Shown: positions 15,191 through 23,059 of the stretch, piece by piece
Numbering within the stretch: position 1 is the first letter of the stretch
How the letters are laid out: every line of letters starts with the position of its first letter
Assembly: GCA_910585605.1 (NCBI GenBank)
Contig: CAJUFL010000050.1
Location: 1-28,421, forward strand
Length of the DNA stretch: 28,421 nucleotides
Reading direction: 5' to 3'
Source: an uncultured Lachnospiraceae bacterium
Lineage (GTDB): Bacteria; Bacillota; Clostridia; Lachnospirales; Lachnospiraceae
Notes under the pieces: model-generated
Told to the model about the DNA's origin: nothing
The model's input: the letters and a program-made list of their open reading frames with translations, nothing else
Database searches by the model: none
Translations under genes and position numbers: made by a program

Positions 15191-17128
15191 ATGGATGCAA
15201 ATAAGCGGCAGAGATATGAAAAAATATCCATTGAGCTTACAAAGCTGGTTGGGGGCAAAGATAATATTCAGGGAGTGGCACATTGTGCGACACGTCTTAG
15301 GATTGTATTAAAGGATAATGATCTGGCAGACTTAAAAGCGATTGAGGATGTTGACCTTGCAAAAGGGGTTTTTGTGGCAGGGGATCAGGTTCAGATTATA
15401 TTTGGTGCCGGTCTGGTAAATGATGTGTATGAAGTATTTGCGGATTACAATAATATGAAGAATATGAGTCTGAGCGATTTAAAAACGGAAGCAAATAAAA
15501 AGATGAATCCACTGCAAAGGATTATCAAAGCACTGTCTGATGTTTTTGTGGATATCATGCCGGGGATTCTTGCGGCAGCCCTGCTTACCGGACTTTCCGG
15601 AGTGCTGGGTAATCTGGAATTTGTGAAGGCGAATGAGACGCTTTTTGGTATTAACAGGTTGATCAATATATCATCAGGAGCGATTTTCGGTTTTCTGCCG
15701 CTGGCTGTAGCGTACAGTGCATGTAAACGATTTGGCGGGAGACCGATTCTTGGAATTGTTATAGGATGTATCATGCTTAGTGACAGTCTGGCAAATGCGT
15801 ATTCGGCAGCTCAGGGAACGGTGGAGGTTACGACCTTACATATTTTTGGTATGGGGGTTGAGCTTGTTGGTTTTCAGGGCGGTATCATCGTGGCATTGCT
15901 TATGGGATTTGTAACGGCAAAGCTGGATATTTTCTTTGAGAAGAAAGTACCGGAAGTGATACGTCTGCTGATATCCCCGCTGCTTACGACTTTGGTGGGT
16001 GCACTGCTCTTATTTACCGTAATCGGTCCGGTGGGACGGGGGCTTTCTTCTGGAATCACAAATGCTTTAGTATGGATGACGCAGAATCTGGGAGTGTTTG
16101 GCTATGCTGTTTTCTCGGGATTACAGCAGTTAGTCGTTATAACCGGTCTGCACCATATTTTTGGTGCCATTGAGGCACAGCTTCTGGCAGATACAGGAAG
16201 GAACTTCTTAAATCCGCTTATGTCTGTGGCGATCATTGCACAGGGCGGTGCAGTGCTGGCATATATGGTCATGCACAGAAAAAATGTAAAAACGAGAGAG
16301 TTATGTATTCCAAGTTTCATTTCAGTATTGTTTGGAATTACGGAGCCGGCATTGTTCGGTGTTAATTTGAGATACCGCTTCCCGATTATTGGAGGATGTA
16401 TCGGTGGTGCTATGGGCGGTGTTGTAGTTTATCTTACGAATCTTGCCGCAGTGGGATTTGGTACTACTGTTGTTCCAGGAATTGCTCTGGCAGACCCGGC
16501 AGGGAACGGATATGTGAATTATATCATTGCACATGGAGTTGCTATTGCAGGTGGTTTTATTATGACCCTGATTTTAGGGAAGTTTATGGAAAAAACGCCT
16601 GCTGAAACAGCCAACAAAAGACAGGAAGAAGAACCAGAGGACAATAATATGGAAGAAGCAGAGGTGCCGGATAAAGAGACATTTTTCGGATACGCAGAAG
16701 GTCAACTGATTGCAATGGAGGATGTGAAGGATGAAACCTTTGCAAATAAGGTATTAGGAGACGGTGTTGCAGTCATTCCGGAGCAGGGTAAGGTGTACGC
16801 ACCGACAGACGGTACGATTACCAGTATATTTGATACGAAGCATGCTGTCTGTTTTGCCAGCACCTATGGAACAGAAATATTGATTCATATCGGAGTAGAT
16901 ACGGTAAAATTGGAAGGAAAGCATTTTACGGCTCATGTAAAGGATGGCGATTTGGTGAAAAAAGGGCAGCTTCTGGTGGAATTTGATAAGGAAGCAATCG
17001 AAAGAGCAGGATATGACACGGTAATCCCGATGATATTCACAGATCTCCCGGATGAAAAGAAGCTGGAAATATCTGCACCGGGAAAAATGACAGTCAATAC
17101 AGTTGCCGCTGTTGTCTGTAAGGTATGA
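15191..17128 (+). CDS. Sugar PTS permease EIIBCA (sucrose/trehalose/beta-glucoside family)
   Basis: A 645-residue membrane protein that imports and phosphorylates a sugar. Domain order is B-C-A. EIIB lies at about residues 8-85 with the phosphocysteine in HCATRLR (C32). EIIC lies at about 105-465 with GLHHIFGAIE (319-328) and GITEPALFG (382-390). EIIA lies at about 495-645 with the phosphohistidine in ILIHIGVDTV (H566) and helper histidine H551. The LHHxF-AIE motif resembles sucrose and trehalose enzymes II more than beta-glucoside ones, although B-C-A order is common in the latter, so the substrate is left open. AAAGGAGG lies just upstream. The divergent AraC gene is the likely regulator. 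No phosphoglycosidase gene is nearby; the HAD phosphatase downstream may act on the imported sugar phosphate. Confidence 0.93.
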   Translation: MDANKRQRYEKISIELTKLVGGKDNIQGVAHCATRLRIVLKDNDLADLKAIEDVDLAKGVFVAGDQVQIIFGAGLVNDVYEVFADYNNMKNMSLSDLKTEANKKMNPLQRIIKALSDVFVDIMPGILAAALLTGLSGVLGNLEFVKANETLFGINRLINISSGAIFGFLPLAVAYSACKRFGGRPILGIVIGCIMLSDSLANAYSAAQGTVEVTTLHIFGMGVELVGFQGGIIVALLMGFVTAKLDIFFEKKVPEVIRLLISPLLTTLVGALLLFTVIGPVGRGLSSGITNALVWMTQNLGVFGYAVFSGLQQLVVITGLHHIFGAIEAQLLADTGRNFLNPLMSVAIIAQGGAVLAYMVMHRKNVKTRELCIPSFISVLFGITEPALFGVNLRYRFPIIGGCIGGAMGGVVVYLTNLAAVGFGTTVVPGIALADPAGNGYVNYIIAHGVAIAGGFIMTLILGKFMEKTPAETANKRQEEEPEDNNMEEAEVPDKETFFGYAEGQLIAMEDVKDETFANKVLGDGVAVIPEQGKVYAPTDGTITSIFDTKHAVCFASTYGTEILIHIGVDTVKLEGKHFTAHVKDGDLVKKGQLLVEFDKEAIERAGYDTVIPMIFTDLPDEKKLEISAPGKMTVNTVAAVVCKV

Positions 17129-17177
17129 GTAAATAAAAAGCCAGTGTACAGACAAAATATATAGTAAAAAAGACAGC

Positions 17178-17212
17178 AGCCCGCCGGAAATCATTTCAAT
17201 GACAGGCGGGCT
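17178..17212. terminator. GC-rich hairpin after the PTS gene
   Basis: AGCCCGCC (17178-17185) pairs perfectly with GGCGGGCT (17205-17212). The T-run is on the minus strand (A6 at 17167-17172 on plus). A second perfect hairpin, CACTTTTG-CAAAA-CAAAAGTG, follows at 17219-17239. Together they probably end the PTS transcript, though the first is a better terminator in the minus direction. Confidence 0.5.
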
Positions 17213-17247
17213 GGCGATCACTTTTGCAAAACAAAAGTGTTACAGGG

Positions 17248-17349
17248 GTAGTGTCAAGTGGATTATGTAAATTTACGAGATGGGAATTGCCTAGAGACTA
17301 TCCCATCAGACTAAGCCTACAAAGCAAAATTGGTTACAAATAATAGAGG
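17248..17349 (+). repeat. Dispersed non-coding repeat, copy 1 (short form)
   Basis: Starts GTAGTGTCAAGTGGATTATG and ends near CTACAAAGCAAAATTGGTT. The same two ends, about 80% alike, occur at 25308-25519 around a longer middle. GTGGATT and AATTTAC within it can pair using G-T wobbles, matching a perfect GTAGATT/AATCTAC stem in copy 2. It fills the gap before the HAD phosphatase gene. It may be a MITE or the remains of an insertion sequence; no coding part is left. Confidence 0.6.
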
Positions 17350-17356
17350 GAAAGAC

Positions 17357-18190
17357 ATGAATAATAAGCTGATTTTTTTGGATATTGATGGAACCTTAGT
17401 GTCGGCAATGGCACCGCCATCAGCACTTGCCGTTAAGGCGGTACATGGGGCAAGAGCGAATGGTCATAAGGTGTTTCTCTGTACAGGAAGAAATATGCCG
17501 ATTATCGGCAGGGATATTCTGGATGTAGGGTTCGACGGTGTGATAGCCAGTGCCGGAGCTCATATAGAAGCCGGGGACAGAGTGCTTTTTGACAGTCTTC
17601 TTCCAGAAGAAAGGATACAGGAATGCCTATCAGTATTTCATGCACATGGGATATATTGCAGGATAGAAACAGCAGAAGGAATTTATACAGACCCACAGAT
17701 GGAAGCTTTGCTTAAGCTGGCAAAACCGGATAAAGCGAATTCAGAACTGATCCGCATGCAGCGGGAACTCGAAGCAGGACTTCCTATTCTTCCATATGAT
17801 GAGTATCCCTGTGAGGGAGCATATAAAATATGCTTTACCAGTACCAGTCTGGAATCGGTGGAAAAGACAAAAGAGTATCTTGGAGACAGATTCGGGTATG
17901 TGGTGCATCCCTATGCAGACAGTACTACCTGCTATAACGGGGAGATTATTCCCAAAGCAATTGATAAAGGCAGGGGCATGAAGCTGATGTGCCAGTATTA
18001 TGGGTCTGACATTCAGGATACGGTTGCCTTTGGCGACAGCATGAATGATTACGAGATGATGGAAACAGCCGGAATCAGTGTCGCCATGGGCAATGCCTGT
18101 GATACTCTTAAGAATATGGCAGACCGTATCTGTGAAGCCGTATGGGATGACGGCATTTATCATGAATTTCAGAGAATGGGAATTATATAA
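17357..18190 (+). CDS. HAD-superfamily hydrolase, Cof/YbjI type (sugar phosphatase)
   Basis: A 277-residue cytoplasmic phosphatase of HAD subfamily IIB. Motif I is LDIDGT (residues 8-13, nucleophile D9 and acid D11). Motif II is the threonine in LCTGRN (about 41-46). The last motif is AFGDSMNDYEMM (about 223-234), followed by AMGNA, all typical of Cof-type enzymes. The cap domain lies between about 85 and 190. ATG 17357 is used, with AGAGGG upstream; a TTG at 17330 in frame is unlikely. Cof-type enzymes dephosphorylate sugar phosphates or phosphorylated vitamins. Its place after the PTS permease suggests a sugar phosphate, but a repeat and hairpins separate the two genes, so co-transcription is uncertain. 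Confidence 0.9.
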   Translation: MNNKLIFLDIDGTLVSAMAPPSALAVKAVHGARANGHKVFLCTGRNMPIIGRDILDVGFDGVIASAGAHIEAGDRVLFDSLLPEERIQECLSVFHAHGIYCRIETAEGIYTDPQMEALLKLAKPDKANSELIRMQRELEAGLPILPYDEYPCEGAYKICFTSTSLESVEKTKEYLGDRFGYVVHPYADSTTCYNGEIIPKAIDKGRGMKLMCQYYGSDIQDTVAFGDSMNDYEMMETAGISVAMGNACDTLKNMADRICEAVWDDGIYHEFQRMGII

Positions 18191-18207
18191 ATTACTATTC
18201 CTTTTTT
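18179..18207 (+). terminator. Weak terminator overlapping the stop of the HAD gene
   Basis: GGAAT (18179-18183) pairs with ATTCC (18197-18201), followed by TTTTTT (18202-18207). The stop codon lies in the loop. The stem is only 5 bp. It sits at the junction with the convergent permease gene, where only 4 bp separate the two genes. Confidence 0.4.
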
Positions 18208-19412
18208 AATCCATACTGGCTATAGCATCTATACACAAAGGGCAGCAGCAGGATAGAAGCCGCTGTATATATTAACATAGCCAATGGAATCTGCCGGAAT
18301 ACGGTATTTCCAACCTGATAAAGAATCGGAATTCTTGCACAGTTCAGTATATTGGTAAGTACACAGGGCATTAAATTAAAAAATGCTGCAAAGGAAGGAA
18401 GTGCTCTTGCAAAAAACGGCAGCACGCACAGCATAAAAAAGGGAAGGCAGACCGCCACGTATGGGGTATGCATTTTGGCTGTTGTCAGCATGGCGGTGGA
18501 TGCAGTCAAAAGACTGGCGATATATCCGCATATCAGGATTAATAAATAATACTGACCAAATGTCATAGGGTAAATACTATATGGGAACATAAGCTGGTAT
18601 GGAGTATGCATGCCGCTTGTCCCCATGACGGTGAAAGAAATCAGGGTCAGGATTCCTATTCCGGTCCAGTATACGATGGTTGTGGACAGAATGCCTGCCA
18701 GTATTTTATTTTTGGTTGCTTTGGAGCGGCCGTATTTTGTGGAATAAAATACCGATTCCGCCCGGTTTCGGAATTCTTCGGTAAATATTCCGGCAGTCAG
18801 AAACCCGATGACGATTGCCAGAACCATTTCATATGTTTCTGCATACAGGATCATGGTATCCCATGAGACCGGTGCTTCATATGTAAGCGGCATCTGTATT
18901 TTTTCATATTGTTTCATGAGTAATTCCTTCTGCTCCGGTGTTTCCCCGTATTCTACACTCATTTTCAGCATGTTATCCTTATATATATTGTATAATTGCC
19001 CGACCTGTTCGTCCGTCAGTTGATGCAGTACACTTTTATCACCAGGAGAATCCGGTGTCATGATATTGATTACAAAATCGGTAATATTGGAATAAGACTG
19101 TATAGTTTCCCCAAATGCCGTATCCGGTATATCCTCCGGATATTTCTCGTCCAGTTCTTTTCTGCTTTTTACAGCTTTGGCTATTTTATCTGTTGTCAGC
19201 GTTCCCTTCCATTGGTTTTGGTCTGATGCAAGACGACGGGCTGCAGTCAGCGTTCCCTCGTGCAATACACCTTGTGTATCTACAAAGCGGATGCTTTGGA
19301 TTGCAAAAATGCTGAATACAACCGCCAGTAGGAAAGCAGCAGTCAGTATTACCTGATTTAGTTTTTTAGAAAAAATTTTCTTTAATTCATACTTCAGTAT
19401 CAATAGTATCAT
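18195..19412 (-). CDS. ABC-2 type transporter permease
   Basis: A roughly 400-residue membrane protein encoded last in the sigma-factor operon. It has one helix near the N-terminus (NQVILTAAFLLAVVFSIFAI), an external domain of about 150 residues, then about six helices in the C-terminal half. The segment GIFTEEFRNRAESVFYSTKYGRSK is the cytoplasmic loop typical of ABC-2 permeases that work with CcmA-type ATPases. The start is uncertain: ATG 19412 touches the Shine-Dalgarno, while TTG 19403 has AAAGGAG at 9 bases and is attractive. Either way the gene overlaps the ATPase gene by 17-26 bases. It probably forms the channel of an exporter with that ATPase. Substrate unknown. Confidence 0.85.
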   Translation of the reverse strand: MILLILKYELKKIFSKKLNQVILTAAFLLAVVFSIFAIQSIRFVDTQGVLHEGTLTAARRLASDQNQWKGTLTTDKIAKAVKSRKELDEKYPEDIPDTAFGETIQSYSNITDFVINIMTPDSPGDKSVLHQLTDEQVGQLYNIYKDNMLKMSVEYGETPEQKELLMKQYEKIQMPLTYEAPVSWDTMILYAETYEMVLAIVIGFLTAGIFTEEFRNRAESVFYSTKYGRSKATKNKILAGILSTTIVYWTGIGILTLISFTVMGTSGMHTPYQLMFPYSIYPMTFGQYYLLILICGYIASLLTASTAMLTTAKMHTPYVAVCLPFFMLCVLPFFARALPSFAAFFNLMPCVLTNILNCARIPILYQVGNTVFRQIPLAMLIYTAASILLLPFVYRCYSQYGLKKE

Positions 19413-20277
19413 CTCCTTTTTCTCCAAAATATAATAAGAAGGCATCCTCTAAAGATGCTTCGTCCCGTATTGCATTTTCTGTCGGTGGATGACCAGAAAG
19501 GATTCTTAATTCTGCACTTTGGGACAGTGTTTTTACATTTGCTACCAGATATTGCCTGAGGTAATGTTCCACTTCATTTTTGGGAACGGTACAGTTCCAG
19601 ACGGATTCCTCCATGGATGCAGTCAGCTCCTCCGAAGTACCCGTAAAAAGGAACTTTCCATCGTTCATTAAAATGATTTCATTTGCAATAAATTCAATAT
19701 CCGACACGATATGGGTAGAGAGCAGTACCAGCCGGTCATCCGACAATTCACTAATCAGATTGCGGAACCGTATCCGTTCTTTTGGGTCAAGTCCTGCGGT
19801 TGGTTCATCCAGTATCAATATTTTCGGGTCATTCAACATTGCCTGTGCAATTCCGACACGCCTTAACATACCACCGGACAGGGTTTTCATTTTCCGTTTT
19901 TTGTACTTTGATAAACTGACCTGCTCTAATAATAGTTCTGTCCGTTTTTTTGCCATGACAGGGCGGATTCCTTTGATCGATGCAATATACATCATATAGT
20001 CGCAGATTGACAGATCCGGATAATATCCAAAGTCCTGTGGCAGATATCCTAATATCTGCCGATACCCCGCTCCTAATGCGGAAAGCTCTTTTCCGTCCCA
20101 TGTGATAGTTCCGTGCGTCGGCCGGGTAATCGTACACAACATCCGCATAAGCGTAGTCTTGCCTGCACCGTTTATTCCAAGGAGCCCGTATACTCCTTTT
20201 TTCATTGAATAAGTAATCTGGTTGACGGCATATACGCTGCCAAATTGTTTTGATAAATTCTCAAATTTTAATTCCAT
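19387..20277 (-). CDS. ABC transporter ATPase (CcmA/drug-export type)
   Basis: A 296-residue ATPase with intact motifs: Walker A GINGAGKT (residues 34-41), signature LSGGM (133-137), Walker B LILDEP (154-159) with glutamate, D-loop AGLD, and switch histidine H189 in STHIVSD. The C-terminal 80 residues are an accessory domain as found in exporters for lantibiotics, drugs or lipids. GGAGG lies 9 bases before the ATG, inside the end of the upstream membrane-protein gene (17-bp overlap). Partner of the ABC-2 permease that follows. The overlap chain sigma factor, membrane protein, ATPase, permease implies one stress-responsive export operon. Confidence 0.92.
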   Translation of the reverse strand: MELKFENLSKQFGSVYAVNQITYSMKKGVYGLLGINGAGKTTLMRMLCTITRPTHGTITWDGKELSALGAGYRQILGYLPQDFGYYPDLSICDYMMYIASIKGIRPVMAKKRTELLLEQVSLSKYKKRKMKTLSGGMLRRVGIAQAMLNDPKILILDEPTAGLDPKERIRFRNLISELSDDRLVLLSTHIVSDIEFIANEIILMNDGKFLFTGTSEELTASMEESVWNCTVPKNEVEHYLRQYLVANVKTLSQSAELRILSGHPPTENAIRDEASLEDAFLLYFGEKGDDTIDTEV

Positions 20278-21022
20278 TGATAGTATCCTCCATTATTATT
20301 TCGCAATAATGCTGCGATTTTTCAATGCAAAAGAATAAGTATATAAATGAAAGCCCGACCAGTCCAAGCCAGATTGGCTCGGCAATCATACCGTAAATGT
20401 CGTCATGTGTTAAAATTGCCAGCCATAATCCTGTCCATATCGCACATATAAGGACGGCAGTATATTCCATCTCAAACTTTTTGCTGCATAACAGCCGGAA
20501 ACAGATACAGACTGATACGTTAAGCGGAATCAGAAAGTTTATGATGATCTCATATGCTGAAATCTGTATCGTGTTCAAAGTAATGATAAAAAAGGCTGTG
20601 ACCATGGCAAGGTCCACGGCTGCAAATAATAAAATTCTTGCTGCACAAATCTGCCGTAATGAATAAAAAGCAGCTTCTTCAATCTCTATAGCGGAAAACC
20701 TGCGGTTTTTCCAGATTTCAGGAATAATCAGGATTGCGAAGACTGTAGCCAGGACGCCTGCAATTCGTTCCCTGTTTCCGCCATCTAAATTTTGCAGCAA
20801 AAGCCAGAGCACGGTTAATACGGCACCCTGTAATATCCACCATCGTTTTTTAATAAACCGGGATTGTTCATACAGGAACTCAAAATAAGAAGTCTGGCTG
20901 ATTTCCTGACGATTGATCACAGCCTGGCATTGTTCCGTAACATTTTGAACAGAGGAGTTTCGGACATATTCCTTTTGGATAAGCTTCTTGTAATCTTTGA
21001 TTTTCTTTTTATATGGCTTCAT
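20261..21022 (-). CDS. Six-helix membrane protein encoded between sigma factor and ABC genes
   Basis: A 253-residue protein I cannot assign to a named family. It has a hydrophilic N-terminal 60 residues (basic at first, KPYKKKIKDYKKLIQKEYV), then about six hydrophobic helices (near 62-80, 87-104, 125-150, 155-177, 187-205, 214-234). It starts with a 4-bp ATGA overlap (21019-21022) after the sigma-factor gene, with GGAGGTG upstream, and overlaps the ATPase gene at its end. The position directly after an ECF sigma gene is where an anti-sigma factor is usual, and the cytoplasmic N-terminus could do that. Alternatively it is a second subunit of the ABC exporter. No zinc-binding anti-sigma motif (HxxxCxxC) is present. 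Confidence 0.75.
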   Translation of the reverse strand: MKPYKKKIKDYKKLIQKEYVRNSSVQNVTEQCQAVINRQEISQTSYFEFLYEQSRFIKKRWWILQGAVLTVLWLLLQNLDGGNRERIAGVLATVFAILIIPEIWKNRRFSAIEIEEAAFYSLRQICAARILLFAAVDLAMVTAFFIITLNTIQISAYEIIINFLIPLNVSVCICFRLLCSKKFEMEYTAVLICAIWTGLWLAILTHDDIYGMIAEPIWLGLVGLSFIYLFFCIEKSQHYCEIIMEDTINGIKI

Positions 21023-21534
21023 TTACTTTTCACCTCCAGACATTCTGATAATATTTTCTTTGCCCTGCTGATGCGGTATTTTACAAGCGATACATTTATA
21101 TTTAATAAATCTGCGATTTCTCGCTGTTTCAGCTCCTGAAAGAAAAACAGAATAGCGGTTTCTTTTAGCTCCTCTGGCAGATGGTCCACCGCCTGTTCAA
21201 TGTCCAGCCGGGTTTCCATATCATGCACATTGTTTTCAGGTATTTCCGGAAATTCCTCTATCAGCAGTTCTTTTTTCTTCTTGTAATAGTTTTTGATGAT
21301 ATTTCCGGCAATACAATATAAATAACTTTTGGTCTTGCCATAATTTTTATATTGCCCTAGAGCTTCAAAAAAACGTACAAAGGTATCCTGCGTCAAATCC
21401 TCAGCATAATCGCGATTGCGGACATGTAAAAAACAATATTGATATATGGAAGCATAGTATTTTTTTACCAGCCATTCACCAGCCTCTTCATTTCCATTTT
21501 TTACTTTCTGTATTAACAGGAAATCAGAATACAT
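21019..21534 (-). CDS. ECF-type RNA polymerase sigma factor
   Basis: A 171-residue sigma-70 family protein of the extracytoplasmic-function group, with only regions 2 and 4. Region 2 includes RNRDYAEDLTQDTFVRFFEAL (about residues 39-59, the -10-binding and core-binding part). Region 4 spans about 117-165, with LPEELKETAIL and the helix-turn-helix QREIADLLNINVSLVKYRI. AAAGGAGG lies 6 bases before the ATG. It leads a four-gene overlapping operon with an exporter, so it probably turns on that operon, and perhaps others, during envelope or antimicrobial stress. I did not find a convincing ECF-type promoter upstream. Confidence 0.92.
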   Translation of the reverse strand: MYSDFLLIQKVKNGNEEAGEWLVKKYYASIYQYCFLHVRNRDYAEDLTQDTFVRFFEALGQYKNYGKTKSYLYCIAGNIIKNYYKKKKELLIEEFPEIPENNVHDMETRLDIEQAVDHLPEELKETAILFFFQELKQREIADLLNINVSLVKYRISRAKKILSECLEVKSK

Positions 21535-21566
21535 TTCCGTCCTCCTTTCCTGAGTAGTGTCATTTT

Positions 21567-21597
21567 AGGTCATTGCAAAACAGTTTTGCAATGACCT
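21567..21597. repeat. Perfect 31-bp palindrome upstream of the sigma-factor operon
   Basis: AGGTCATTGCAAAAC (21567-21581) and GTTTTGCAATGACCT (21583-21597) are perfect complements around one base. It lies 33 bp before the sigma-factor start, next to GTAGTGTCATTTT (21555-21567), whose first eight bases match the ends of the dispersed repeats at 17248 and 25308. It may be an operator, an attenuating hairpin in the leader, or a miniature mobile element. Gap 21598-21687 shows nothing else. Confidence 0.8.
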
Positions 21598-21687
21598 GAT
21601 AGTGCTATAGCGTATTTTGCAATTGCTATATAATATAACAACTGACGGCTATAAAAGGTTAGTCCCAATTTTAAAATATTTTTTTGT

Positions 21688-22794
21688 TTACCATTGTGAG
21701 AAGAAAATTCCGGCAAATGGGGATAATATGATCATTATCATTGAAAATGTAAAAGATTCAATGGAGATCAGTGTTGCCCGCTGTTCGGACGGAAACATAT
21801 CCTGGAGAATGGCATTTGTCCTTACCTGAAGTGCATCGTCACTAAGTGCGGCAATAAAACCACCGACAGCCATGATAAGATACATTCCGGAATGTTCTGC
21901 TGCTACGCCGCACAGTACGAGGGATGCAGCAATCATGAAAACATTCCGATACTTCATTTTGGAAAATCTGAGAATGATTTTTGCTCCGAGGATACCGCCC
22001 GTTTCCATGAAAAACAAAGCCAGACCAAGTTCCCATTTGGGGATACCTGCTTCCGGCAGTTTTGCCTGGAGAAAAAATAACAGCAAAATGTCAATGGCTC
22101 CGACCAATGAGTTGCAGAACATTAAAAACATTGCCTTTTTTGCGTTTTTTAAAAAGGAAAGGCTTTGTATAAAACATGCTGCAAGTTGCGTTTTTATGGA
22201 ACTGACAATATTTTTTTCATTGTGCTCATTATAATGGCATACATGTATTTCATATAATTGCGTAAGTATCCATATCTGTATAATGCCCATTAGGATATCT
22301 GTGCTATATGCTGCCTTATGTCCGATCATAAGCGCAAGTCCGGCACACATGGTTGATATACCGTTGCAAAGACGGTATATGATCATCTGGTTTGATGCAT
22401 ATTTTTCATAATAATCCTCGTAACCAACGGTTTTCAATGAATCGTATGCAAGAGCATCGCCTGATCCTGACGAAAAATTATAGCTCAGTGCATAGAATGC
22501 GATAGATGTACACACCATCAACAGCGAGTTGGAAGCAATCATTATAATATTTCCGATTATTCTCATAATATTGCTGATGATCAACATATTTTTTCTTCCA
22601 AATACATCCGCAAGAACACCGGATGGAATTTCGAATATTATACTTGTTATATGAAATACAGTTTCTGCAAAACCGATTTCTATTAAATTATAGCCCCTTG
22701 CTGCCAGAATTGCTATCCACGCACCTGTCAGGGATAAATTACCCAATATAGATGATAAATATAATCTTGATATTTGTTTCTTAATATTAAACAT
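21688..22794 (-). CDS. MFS transporter, possibly short at the C-terminus
   Basis: A 368-residue major facilitator of the drug-efflux type. About 11 helices are visible. The loop after helix 2 has SGVLADVFGRKNML (about residues 58-71), matching motif A. The protein ends at SPFAGIFFSQW, where relatives usually continue for one more helix and a tail, so the last helix may have been lost; the DNA after the stop is AT-rich and non-coding. Its ribosome site AAGGAG lies in a perfect hairpin (22800-22834). There is no regulator gene next to it. Substrate unknown. Confidence 0.85.
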   Translation of the reverse strand: MFNIKKQISRLYLSSILGNLSLTGAWIAILAARGYNLIEIGFAETVFHITSIIFEIPSGVLADVFGRKNMLIISNIMRIIGNIIMIASNSLLMVCTSIAFYALSYNFSSGSGDALAYDSLKTVGYEDYYEKYASNQMIIYRLCNGISTMCAGLALMIGHKAAYSTDILMGIIQIWILTQLYEIHVCHYNEHNEKNIVSSIKTQLAACFIQSLSFLKNAKKAMFLMFCNSLVGAIDILLLFFLQAKLPEAGIPKWELGLALFFMETGGILGAKIILRFSKMKYRNVFMIAASLVLCGVAAEHSGMYLIMAVGGFIAALSDDALQVRTNAILQDMFPSEQRATLISIESFTFSMIMIILSPFAGIFFSQW

Positions 22795-22799
22795 AAAAA

Positions 22800-22834
22800 A
22801 TCTCCTTAACTTAAAATAAAATTGTTAAGGAGAT
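22800..22834 (-). promoter_or_regulatory. Hairpin that sequesters the MFS ribosome-binding site
   Basis: On the minus strand ATCTCCTTAAC (22834-22824) pairs perfectly over 11 bp with GTTAAGGAGAT (22810-22800), with a 13-base loop. The right half contains the Shine-Dalgarno AAGGAG, and T6 plus ATG follow at once. In RNA it would hide the ribosome site and, with the U-run, could also end transcription. Either reading means expression of the pump is controlled in its leader. The stretch 22835-23059 further upstream shows no recognised riboswitch; a poor TATAAA -10 lies near 22850. Confidence 0.75.
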
Positions 22835-23059
22835 AATGAGACATTTTATAAGATTTGCCGAATTTGTGAATAAAGTTTAGCAGGTATTATGTTTCTCTGC
22901 CTGTTTCTTTAACAAATCTCCTAAAAAAGGCCGCACTATCCCCGTGAAGAGGAAAAATGTAACCTTTTTTAAGTTGTAGATTTGTCATTTTCCAGAACAT
23001 AAATCTAACCTTTCTTGATCAATATTTTAACCATGAGCAAAACTCATTTTTTTCAAAAC

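Noticed and set aside
22835..23059. Riboswitch or small RNA upstream of the MFS gene
   Set aside because: I looked for conserved riboswitch cores and found none; only the local ribosome-site hairpin is supported.
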